In this document: positions 25,142 through 35,519 of the stretch, piece after piece
Layout of the letters: each line of letters begins with the position of its first letter
Numbering within the stretch: the first letter of the stretch is position 1
Origin: Cryphonectria parasitica EP155
Taxonomy: Eukaryota; Ascomycota; Sordariomycetes; Diaporthales; Cryphonectriaceae
Direction: 5' to 3'
NCBI RefSeq assembly: GCF_011745365.1
Contig: NW_024468910.1
Coordinates: 772,068 to 836,067 of the forward strand
DNA: 64,000 nt
Made by a program: the position numbers and the translations under genes
The notes under the pieces: model-generated
Seen by the model: the letters and a program-made list of their open reading frames with translations, nothing else
Told to the model about the DNA's origin: nothing
Databases searched by the model: none

Positions 25142-25847
25142 ATGTTGAATAAGGTTGAGAAATCTTTTTCCAAGAAAACTGAACAGCGTAATCGTCTTTT
25201 CCTGGCTGTTGATTAGTTCGGTTTCGAAGTTATGCTTTGCACTGCTTGCGCTTCTCGGGGCCTGGTATGCAGGATAATGGATAATGCAAAGCGTTGTTCT
25301 CAGTATATTCGTTATGCTCGTTCTTGTGATAGCTGCGGGGTTTCCGTTTCTGCTTGTAAGCTTCTTCTTTCCTTCCCTTCTACCTCCTACTGATATTCCT
25401 CTTCTTTTCTTAGTTTCGCGCATTATAGCAGAAGATAAGAGGCTGGAATCAAAGGAGCAGAAGGCGGAGGCAGAGTTGGAAGGGGCTCATCGTTAAGCGT
25501 TGGAGGTTCTTAATGAAGCTTGCATAAAGATCTCAGAGTCCGCTGCTTGTCTTGCTTGTCTGTATACTCAGTGCAGATCTCTTGCTTCCCGGGATGCTCA
25601 GATGGTGAGCGTAGGCCTTGAGTCCCTTAATGAGTTGGATGAGCAGGAGCGTTGTAAGGAGGAAGAGCGCAATCTTGCTGTATCAGTCTGCGAGGTAGTA
25701 TTGGCTGAGAGTATTTTGGCTGAGAATTCTTTGTTTGATGAATTTGATTGGAATTTCGTTAATTCTAGCAGAGCTGTAGTAGATTATTCTGGATTTCTGG
25801 AGAGTGAGATTCCTGGAGCTTCTGGGTCTAGGTTCGGAGCAAAGTGA
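25142..25847 (+). pseudogene. Antisense Zn-cluster/coiled-coil gene of A3
   Basis: Starts at ATG 25142, about 90 bases inside the 3' LTR edge, and ends TGA 25845-25847, with 5 bases between it and the pol stop. The cluster reads C33-x2-C36-x6-C43-x8-C52-x2-Y55-x6-C62, where Y55 is a TGT-to-TAT change; this is the spacing of fungal Zn2Cys6 binuclear clusters. A 58-base intron (25356-25413: GTAAGC donor, TACTGAT branch, TTCTTAG acceptor) restores frame between cluster and coiled coil. The C-terminus has F-D-W-N and V-V-D-Y-S-G-F-L-E-S-E-I. Two RIP-type stops (TAG in exon 1, TAA at 25494-25496) make it a pseudogene. Function unknown; DNA binding inferred. Confidence 0.75.
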
Positions 25848-25852
25848 TTGTC

Positions 25853-28800
25853 CTAGGTGCTGGTTTCCTTCCTTTTCCAATACTCAGCTATTCTTTCCTG
25901 AGCGTTTTTGACGTTTTCCTGTAGTTTCCATGAATTTTCGCTTGCTAAGTATTCTTTCCATTTGATAAAGTATTCCCTTGTATTATCTGTGTCTCTATAC
26001 TTAAGAATCTTCTCCACTTCGTATTCTGATTTGTTATTTTCTACTTCTGCTGTATTATTCATTAGTATTTCCTGTACTGCTGATTCCAGCAGTGAAACGT
26101 GGAAAACCGGGTATATTCTTATTCCATACAGTAATGCTAACTCGTAGTTGATTAAGGAGATCTGTTGCAAGATTTTGAATGGTTCTAACTTCTTGTAATC
26201 GAGTTTATTGCTGGATTTGATTGTTTTAATGTTTTTTCGAAGTAGGTAAGCTTTATCTCCTTTCTGTAGGATTGATCTCTCAATCCTTTTGAAGTTTGCA
26301 TACTGTATTATTTGTTCTTGAATGAATTATAATTCTAATTGGAGTTCTTTCTGAACTTTCTTAATCTTTTTAATTCTTTTATTTACAGCTTCTGTATCTG
26401 CTTCTAGCAGTACCTTATGATAAGCTATTGGATTATATCTATAGAGTGCGAAGAATAATAATTTCTTTATTATGCTTGTATCTATGCTATTATAAGCAAA
26501 CTGTATAAGAAGCAACAGATTAATCCAGTTATTCTGTTTCTGATTGATATAATATTGAAGATACTGCTTAATAACTTAATTCATTCTTTCTATCTATTCA
26601 TCTATTTGCGAATGAAATGCTATGAATATTCTGTAGTATATTCCGAGCTATTTCATAAGCAAAGTTCAAAACTTTAAGTTGAACTTTCTATCTCTATTAG
26701 AGATCACTTCTTCTAGCATGCTATAGTTAGCGATAATCATTCTAAGGAATGCATATACAAGTTCTTCTGCTATACTGCTTTCCTTATAGAGAAGAAAATA
26801 AGCATACTTGCTTAGTCTGCAAATCATTACTAGAATGCTATTATATTACATTTTAGTTAAGAGTTCTTATAAGAGAAGTAGCTTGATAATGAAGTTTAGA
26901 CTAATGAATCGCTAAACAGTCGTAAATACTAATAAGAGATACAGTAGTCTGTAAGACTTATATCTTTCTGCCTTATTCTTCTTGCAGCTATTACATTATT
27001 ATAAAATGTTCTCAATTCTTTTTCTAAAGCCTGATGGATTTCAATATCTTTTAATGCATTCATAGATTGCTCTAACTCTCTGATATTCATGTGCTAGCGC
27101 GCTGTATATATCCTTGATGTAGTTGTTTTATTCATCTGGAGTTATTGATTCTGAATTTCTTTTCAAGAGTTCGATTCTGAAAATAGCGTTCAGTTCTCTA
27201 TATGCATTAACGAGATTTTCTGATTTATTTTGGATGAAGATGTTCTATATATTCGAAGAATCTGCATCTTGATAGTCTAATCTTCTGCTGAGAGCATCTG
27301 CTTATTCATTCTCTGAGCTTTTGCAATATACAATCTTGAAATCAAACTGTAAAAGAAATTCCGCTTATCTAACTTATTGCTTATTCAAAATCTTAGTTAT
27401 TATGAATATAATCAGATTCTTATAATCCGAGTGAATTATGATCGGATACTATGCGCTAATGAGATAGTATTGCTATTCTTCGAAAGCCTTTACTATTGCT
27501 ATAAGTTCCTAATCAGAGATCTTATAATTAACTTCCGAGCTATTCAACTTCTTTAAGAAGTTGCTTATAATTCTTAGATGCTCTTGGTTATCTCGTTGAT
27601 CAAGTTATTCTCCAAGTGCATATTCTAATGCATTGATCTCAACTTCAAAGGGTTTATAAGGATTTGCTTCATACAGAATTAGCTCTGAAGTAACATGCTC
27701 GATGATTTTATCGAAAGCTTCCTATTCCTTGAAGATTTATTCGAAGAGCTGCTCTTTCTTAGTGAGATTTGTAAGAGAATATGCAATTCAGCTGTAGTTT
27801 TTGATAAACTATTTATAGAAGTTAATATATTCGAGGAAAAACCTAATATCTCTAACATTCCCAGAGATTAGCCAATTTCTAATAGCTTCTATCTTATCTT
27901 TCTGTAGCTTGATGCATTCTGGCTTAATTGTGAATTCGAGATAATCGACTTTCTATATATGAAAGTAGCTCTTCGCGGGTTCCACAAGGAGTTTTGCATT
28001 CTGAAGCATCTATAATACTGTTTCCATATATTTCTTATATTCTTCCAGCATTCGAGAGTAAATAAGAATATTATTGAGATATGCGATAATGAACTGATTC
28101 AAGTGTTTATATAGAATATAATTGATCATTTTCTGAAATAAAGCTGAAGCATTTGTTAAACTAAAGAGTATAATCAAATATTCGTAGTATTCATAGCATA
28201 TCCTGAAAGCAGTTTTCCATTCTTCTCCTTCCTTTACTCTAATCAGATTATAAGCTCCTTTTAGATCTAGAACTGTAAACTACTATACTCCTTGCAGCTT
28301 ATCTCATAATTCCTTGATGAGTAGCAACGGGTATCAGTTCTTAATTGTAATATTATTGAGTTGCTAGTAGTTAATACATAGTCTGAGCTTGCTATTCTTT
28401 TTGGATATGAACAGAATAGGATATTCTGCTGATGATTGCAATAATCATATATATTCCTTTTTGAAATTCTCATCGAAATACTCCCTGAATGCTTTTAGCT
28501 ATATCTTATCTAGTCCGTAGATTGGGAAGAATTTGGATTGTTTCCCTTCTTGTAGTAGGATCTTGTGATTGTACAAGCTGTATTCTAGCAGTTCTGTTTC
28601 CAATTCTTTCTGAAATAGTTTCTTGAACTTGTAGTATTCTCGTAGTATGTTTGCGAGTATTGGTTCTGATTCATATGCTATTTCTGCTACCTGGAGGAAC
28701 AGTAGGTACTGTTGAGCGTGCTTCTTTTCTGATAGCGTTTTCGAAAGCTTTGAGCGTTCGCTCCGAGCCGGACCGAGCATTCGAGGGCCTGGTTTTGAGG

Positions 28801-29450
28801 TTTTTCCTGTATGGATTCACAATTCACATTCTGAAGCTTTTCCTTGTCGCTCCGGGGCGGACCGACTTGCTGAGAGTCTCGCTTCCATTGTTTTGTTAAC
28901 CTGCTGGCGCCCTGGCATTGTTTGGATTCGCTTATTACTAGATTCTTCTTCTTGAACTGCTAGCTCTGCTAACTTGGAAGTATATATGAAGTTGTATGAA
29001 GCCTCTTTTTCTGAATATTCTTCAACTACTAGCTTTGATTCTGCATCATTAATTGCAACTATCTCCCTGGATACAGCTTGTTTCCACGAGATCTGGCCAG
29101 TAGTTCAATTGATTCGAGGATTATGCTTCTTGAGCTATAAAAATCCTATAATCAGCTCATGCTGCGCTGTATCTGTGATATCAAAGGAGGCTCTGGTTAT
29201 ATATTCTTGAACTAAAACAGATAGATAATCAGTCTTCTTATCGATTACTTCTTGGTTGTATGCAACAGGTTATTCTTTTATAGTGCTAAGAGTATAGGAA
29301 TGCTTCTTTCATTTCCATTGTAGTTGTGCCTGATTGATAATATGCAGGGATATGAAATTTCCTTGAGCGCTACTATCCAATAGTGCGCTATATTTGCATT
29401 CTTGAATGTATATATTGAGTTTGATGTAAGCATAGTTTGTTCTGAAAGCT
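25853..29450 (-). pseudogene. A3 pol remnant: protease, RT, RNase H, integrase, chromodomain
   Basis: Copies the element RNA and inserts the DNA. Protease motif L-L-D-S-S-A-Q-G-N-F-I at about 29350-29390 (Gly of DSG lost). RT about 28600-27750, with K-T-A-F and Y-L-N-N-I-L in place of the catalytic Y-x-D-D (28063-28086). RNase H about 27700-27290. Integrase about 27150-26250. Chromodomain about 26040-25870 (Y-F-I-K-W-K-E-Y, then E-N-S-W). The C-terminal 105 codons (25853-26170) are open. The stop TAG at 25853-25855 faces the antisense gene stop. Confidence 0.88.
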
Positions 29451-31590
29451 TCACATAGGGATCATTCTGATCTAATCATCTGCAGTTCCTTTACAAGCAA
29501 TCCTGTTCTTTTGAATTTGTTGAGAGCTGCTTGTCTTTCTTCTGAGCCTGCTTTACTGCTTCTTGAGCAAGCTTCTTAGCTTGTTTTTGCTTGTATCATC
29601 ATTATTCCTAGCTCTTCTTTTATTAATGCTAATTGCAGACTTTGTTATTAATATGAATTATGCAGAGCATTGTTTTGCACTGCTATCATTCTATTTTCTT
29701 ATTTATATATTGCATAGAGCAGTCATCTGATAGCCTGATGTATGAATTATAATGCTATCTGTTAAGAATCTTCCTGAAGCGGAGTTTCTGTTCTTCAACA
29801 GCCTGAAGGATTTGTTCCGATTCTCTGATGAAGAACTATTTGTATTGCATCTTCTCTGAGAAATGCGTTCTGCAGCTATAATAGGCGCAGAAGATCTATG
29901 CTAGTTCGTAGTATAAGTTGTGAAGCAGGCTGATCCAAGAATTCTTATCTTCTCGTGCTTCAATGTTCTGCAAGGGGATGCAGGTAAAGAGCTTCTCTAG
30001 CTTTATTCTATAGATGAGATATTCAATCCATGTTGTTTCCTTGTTCTACCCAATACTGAAGAAGAATCTTCCTATAAGCTTCTTGAGTTCATTATTTATA
30101 GGAGACTTCGGTAAACTGTTAGATCGTTCATTCTAGCTTAATCTTTCTGTTGCTTAAGAAGCATTTTCAGTATCGTTTAAGTATTCATATTAATAACTAA
30201 GAGGGTATTATCCCTTGTTCATTTCTCTGATTATAATATCTAGTACAGGTGATGGGGAATAGCGAAGAGTATTGCTATTAAGTCCTTCCTTCAGCGCCTG
30301 AATGCTTTGTTCCATAATGCTAAAGCAATTCGAGTTTTTGCTACTCGTAGTCGTGCTGAGCGTATACCCTCGCCCGGCTGTCGCTATCTGCCTGCAATGC
30401 CTAGATTTCTGAGAGAATCATTCTGAACCTTTCTTACTCGAGAGATATGTTAAGCAGTTGTTATTATAGCAGAATGTTCAGCTGAGACTTCCATGATTAA
30501 TAGAGTTCGATACTTGCTCCAAAGGGATGTTTTTGCTCAGTTGATTGAGTTTCTATTGCTAAGCGATATTTATCTAGCATTCTTCCTAAACTGATTGCTA
30601 CTTGTTCTTCCGGGATTAATAGCAGTTGCATGCTATATATCCTTGTTTATTGCAGTTATAGCAAGTGATACTATTCTTCTTGCTATACTGCCTGTTAGCT
30701 GCATCGAGTTTCATAGAACCAGCATGCATAGTGCTGCTCTGAGCTGTACTGCTATATCGACCGCCATTCTTATTTTAGAGTTTCTTGCTTATATTAGCTG
30801 AAAACCTCCAAGTCTAGCTTTCTTCTTTTTTAAACTTCTTTATCCATCATTCATACAGACAGTTATTGATGCAGATAGCCTAATTGAAGAACATTGCAAA
30901 ATCTTCTAGCTAATCCTGCTTAGAGATTTCATTCTTAATATCATCCTTGAGTTTCTTATAGTAGTACTTCATGAGATTCTTATCTTCCTACAGAAGTCTT
31001 GCTAAGAGCTGCTTAAATCTGACTGTATAGGCAGAAGCTGACTTAGTCTGCTTGAGATTCATAAGCTGCTGAGCTATAGTGCATTCTTCGTTAGAATTAT
31101 CAAAGATCTCTTTAAGAGCTTTCTCGAAGCTTTCAAAGGAATTGAATATATTCTTAGTACTCTGGATATACGCACCGAGATTGTTCTGATGCTCCAAGTG
31201 GTTGCATAGAGAGAGTTTATATTAGATAAGAGTATTCTTTTCGAGACGAGTCTCTGCAAGGATAATCTTCTTAGATTTTATGATAAACTGAGTTGCATGA
31301 TATAAGAAGTATGCTTTGCAATGAGTAAGAAATCCATGCAGCGTCTTCTGATTGCTATTATATATAGCGAGTTTGTTCATTTTGTATGCTTTTCCAGCGC
31401 CACTAATGATCGTAGAGGTGAACTGCGCCTGCTAAGCTTGTTGAGCTAGCTGAGCTTGTTAGTTAGCAATGGTAGCGCTTTGAGCCTGCTGTTGTTCGCG
31501 CAGGTTCTGAATATGCTAGGTGAGCTGATATACCTGATTAACCAGTTCCTCCTGAGTGCGCGAGGACGAAGGGATTCCTGGAGGAGCCAT
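29451..31590 (-). pseudogene. A3 gag and linker remnant
   Basis: The start ATG is intact (31588-31590) and followed by M-A-P-P-G-I-P. The N-terminus has Gln/Ala heptads (coiled coil), then a capsid-like region (frame open at 30988-31197), then one CCHC-type knuckle at about 30630-30672 (C-Y-N-C-N-K-Q-G-Y-I-A-C-N-C; His changed to Tyr). Between knuckle and protease is an unrecognised region of about 300 codons (30300-29550) that stays in frame in A2 and A3 and includes H-F-S-E-K-M-Q-Y; it may be a gag extension. Several stops. Confidence 0.8.
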
Positions 31591-31650
31591 TGTGTTCCGT
31601 ATTGTTCAAGGGGGTAACACTGAACCGTTCTTGAACAAGAGTTATCAAAA

Positions 31651-32101
31651 TGTAATGAGCACTGCAGCAATCCGAAGATTCCTAAGTACACGAAGAGTTT
31701 ATGCTAACAAGAGCAGTATCAAAGTGTCAAGTCCTTAAATACGGAACCGTACAAGTAAGCGATGCAAGTGTTCACTGCCTTTGGAGCTATCAGAGTAGAG
31801 AGTAATCTGATACTTAGATTGACAACTGAAGAGCTATCTGCTGAATCTATCTAATGGTAATGAACGTTTCCTTATATATCCAGCTCTTCAGTATGGCTCA
31901 CTGTCTGGCAGCGTCCCATGGATCACCACGGTGATCCGGGTGAGCCTGGTGAGCCGTGCTCCCAGTGCTCCCGGTGATCCATCCCTGCATCCTTTCCCTG
32001 AGTTATGTAATCAATGCTTTGTCAGAACGTTGGGTTCTTGACACCTGGTCCTTGTTGCTCGTGACTTGTTTCGTAACCTGCATGTTGGATGAGTCATAAC
32101 A
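31651..32101 (-). repeat. LTR-A (5' LTR of A3)
   Basis: 451 bases, TGTAATGAG...CATAACA as written. Its core promoter arms are at 31825-31835 and 31882-31892, with the TATA box complement at 31871-31878 and the GGTGAKCC module at about 31893-31995. Confidence 0.95.
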
Positions 32102-32106
32102 TATAT

Positions 32107-33301
32107 GCTTCATATAGATTAAACAGCTGTAAATATGCATATTCGCAATAAAGAATTCTAGAGCAATATATAGTTGAATATTATACTTCTGCTTCATTTT
32201 TGCTTTCTAGTAATCTTGTATACTTAGCATATGCTGAACTTATAGTGAAAATATAATATACTTACTTTAAGTATCTTATACATATCTTGATTAGAGAATG
32301 ATTATTATTATATTTGAAGCGTATAGAAAACTGCATCTAAATCTAGTATTAGCATATGCTAAGCATATATTCATGCAAAAGATTCAAACTTACCTTAAAC
32401 TATATTTTATAAAAAGCTTTCTAAATCTCTTCAAACTCTGAATCTATAGATATAAGAAGTTTTGAAAGATGTATAATATACAAAATTCCCTTTTTATTAG
32501 TAGCAGAATAATCAGGCAAAATAGAATAATCTTGAACTTCGAATGCTAATATTATTTGTAAACTATTTGAGCTAATAGCAATGCTGAAATGCTTCATCTT
32601 CTTCTGTATATATAGTTAGCATATGCTTAGCATATATTGAGCAGTATTTAATAAGATACTAATCTTGCTTATGCTAAAATTCTGCAATATATCAAAAGGA
32701 ATATCTCGAATATTATAGATCTTATTATCTTTTATAAGATATTCCTCTCCCTAAGCCTTAGTTAGTATATAATTTATTAGTTTCTTTATTAATAATTTAT
32801 CTAGCTAAGCTATTAAGAGATTTTTTCAGCATAATCTGCTCCAGGCATCTAATCAACATATGCTAAGCATGAGCTAATCATACCTCCTATATTAGAATCT
32901 GAAGCAGAATTATTCGACTGTAATAACTGCAATGATTGAGATGAGATTTTAATAGGAAAACTCTTAATAGTATAAGAAGATATTATATAAAAGAATAGAA
33001 ATATATAATAAGCTGAGATTAAGCTGAGATATTATATAAGCAGAATATATATTTAATATATAATAATAAGTAGGAAATACTAAGTTAATTGAGATAATAG
33101 CTTTTATAGTTTAAGTATATACTGAAACTATGCTGAGTTTTAATATAGAAAAACTCTGAAATTAGTAATCTTCGATGCAATTTTGAATATATAGAACACA
33201 ATATCCACTAATGCTCAGCATATATTGAGCATAAATGCTGCACTCGGAGATCTCTTTCATATTCCGATAATTCCGCTCTAATCTCCGATATTATCGAGTA
33301 A
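32107..33301. other. AT-rich island with GCATATGC palindromes, right part
   Basis: Continuation of the island interrupted by A3. Exact GCATATGC at 32227, 32352 and 32619, with variants near 32862, 33115 and 33215. No open frame of note. It ends at the ATAAA target duplication of element C; removing C joins it to 52938. Confidence 0.55.
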
Positions 33302-33306
33302 ATAAA

Positions 33307-33616
33307 TGTCAGGGCTTGTATGCGCATAAAGGAAATAGGTGGCCCTTGCGACCCCTGGTGGCGGTCCAGAGCTGCTGCGAGGGCTTCGCTCCGAAGCAGC
33401 GCTCTCGTACGATGCCGCGTAGCCATCAGGCCATTATCATCCCATCTAGTCCAGGCTAATTGTATACATAAGGGAAAGGGGAATAACAGGTCCAGCAGCG
33501 AAAAAGAGGAGGAGGGAGATAGGTTCAGTAGTCCCTTTGAATGGAAGCATCAACAGAGCAGCTTGGGAGCAGCTCACACCCCTTCACCTCACTTATATGC
33601 CCTTTTTACCCTGACA
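33307..33616 (+). repeat. LTR-C (5')
   Basis: 310 bases, TGTCAGGG...CCCTGACA, nearly identical to 52623-52932. The next about 200 bases (33617-33833) are a GC-rich leader without an evident TGG-type primer site. Confidence 0.95.
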
Positions 33617-33833
33617 AGTCTGAACCTTCTACCCTTTCCCGGGAAGTAAGCCATCGGGAGTGAGAATAGCTCCGGTTACACGAAGCAGCAGCGCCGCTCC
33701 AGAGCAACAACCACAACGAGCCAGCAACTCCAACCCCTCACAAACCCTAAGCTAACTCCCCTCTCAGACCCTCCCTCCAAGCTCAAACCCAGGCCCAGCC
33801 CACAAAAACCCCTTGCTTGAGGCACCAGCAGAT

Positions 33834-35052
33834 ATAGCCGGATTGCAATGCTAGAAACGCAAGCTCGATCGTCAGTTGGAAGAAGAAGAGATACAGCAGC
33901 GGCTAAGGAGCAAGCGCGCTCGCTTAACACTACTCCAGAGCGGCAACACCGGCCCGGAGCCCCAGCCAGCTGGCCTCAGCCCTCTCAGCACCCCTCCTGT
34001 ACCAACCCCTTCAGAAGCACTCTCAACAGCGCCTGCACAGCTATATCGCAGCTTGCCAGCTCTCATATACAAGGAGGGATTGTATATGGAATTGAAAACG
34101 TTCCTATACAACCTGCAGTACCATTTCGACATCTGCTGCTTAACCAATGAAGCGGATAAGATGGGATATGCAGTGTGCTGCTTGAAAGACGATCCCAAGC
34201 GGGACTGGATCAACTATGTTGCTTGCTAGAAGGAGAGATAGCATAAGCCTGTTCCTATTATCTTTGGAGAACTCGAATCCTTTCTGGAGAACCAGTTAGC
34301 TAATCCCACCACCCGTGCTATTACTGCTGCAGCAATGCTTGCAAGCATTGCTTAAGGCAAGAGCGAATCAGTAATAAGCTTCGTGCGCTGGTATCAGAAG
34401 GCGGAGCTTGAATCTCTTCATCCTGATACCGAGCAATACTGTATAACAGCTATTCTTATACGCTTTAGATCAGAGATTCGTATTGCTATCAGTATGCAGA
34501 CAACGCTCTCAAGCAGCTGGAATGCTCTGATTAGCTTAGCACGATGTATCGAATCCGCTTAAGGAATGGTTGCTAACTCTCAACCTGCTATCAAGACGCT
34601 TCTAAGCAGCAGCTCAGGAACTGCTACCCCCTTATATCATGGCTGTTACAGCTGTGGCAAGCTAGGCTATATAGCAAGAGACTGTACAGCTCTGCATAGT
34701 TCTCAGGCATTTCCCCTTACAAGCACTCAAGCTTTATTAATGCGCTCTTAGACAGTTGATAACAACTTTGCTCGCTGTTACAACTGTCAGAAAACAGGCT
34801 ATTTTGCTAACCTATGCTCGGAGCCTTGATGAAATATCTGTTACATCTGCAATAAGCCAGGCTACTATAGTTCCAGTTGCTCAGAGGCAGAATGTCGGAT
34901 TTGCAGGAAGAAGAGGCATATAGCAAACAGCTGCAAGCAAGCTAATAAGATAGCAACAGCTACGCAACAGAGCTGAGGAGATGCTAAGCGGAAGCCTTGC
35001 TAGCTTACTGTTTATGCAAGGCTGTTGCTCGGAGATAAAAGGAAGTATATGT
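33834..35052 (+). pseudogene. Family C gag remnant with four zinc knuckles
   Basis: The frame probably began at 33834 (ATA where ATG is expected, followed by GCC). It contains an acidic/basic coiled coil (E-E-E-E-I-Q-Q-R-L-R), a Pro-rich linker and a capsid-like region (open to 34229). Four C-x2-C-x4-H-x4-C knuckles follow at 34644-34685, 34776-34817, 34839-34880 and 34893-34934. The first three have Tyr for His (RIP-type), the fourth keeps His. Four knuckles in a row is more than the one or two usual for Ty3/gypsy gag. B3 inserted 118 bases after the last knuckle, and the frame reads through the restored site into protease. Confidence 0.85.
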
Positions 35053-35371
35053 TGAACCAGAACTAGGGCGCCGTCGCCCTCGAAAGAAAAAGGGACAAAC
35101 AGCTGCCGAAGCAATGAGCAAGGGCTCGTGCAACCCAAGCGTGCCTGTACAGATAAGGACAGCAAACTAAGGCCACACGGGCACAAGAACAGGGTGAAAA
35201 ACCTGTCTTAGACCTGTCCAAAGGGTTCAAAATTGAAAAGAAGAGAAAGGATGCTTCATTATTGCTTATAGCTAAAGAATTTGAAAAGTAGATAGTATCC
35301 TTTATATGTATGAGAATCCTTGATCCACTGTACTCCACATTCCACGGACTACTACTCTGGCCACCACAACA
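35053..35371 (-). repeat. LTR-B (3' LTR of B3) with polypurine tract
   Basis: 319 bases. Adjacent on the internal side, the complement of 35372-35382 reads GGGGGAGGAC, a clear polypurine tract that fixes the direction of the element. The CATATAAAGG TATA box lies in the LTR on the minus strand. Confidence 0.94.
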
Positions 35372-35519
35372 GTCCTCCCCCAGCAACTTTCTTCCAAAGT
35401 TGCAATAAGTCTAATGGTATGCTAGGTCTGATCAGAGGGAGATGAAGTAAAGAAATAAAGAATTCATCGCAAACTGCTAAAGGAAATACTGCAAACCAAA
35501 CTATCCTCCCCTCATTCAA

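Larger units (their letters stand above)
24599..32101 (-). mobile_element. Complete family A chromovirus A3
   Basis: 7,503 bases with two 451-base LTRs and a perfect target duplication TATAT (24594-24598, 32102-32106), so a single clean insertion and the reference copy for the family. Order on the minus strand: 5' LTR, gag, linker, protease, RT, RNase H, integrase, chromodomain, then an antisense accessory gene, a polypurine tract (GGAGAGGGATAG, complement of 25050-25061) and the 3' LTR. The sequence after the 5' LTR (TTTTGATAACTCTTG) does not start with the usual TGG of a tRNA primer site. RIP-mutated, less so near the 3' end. Confidence 0.95.

Noticed and set aside
33848..34213. Overlapping open frames on both strands of the family C gag start
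   Set aside because: GC-rich sequence is open in several frames; only the frame continuous with the zinc knuckles was kept.
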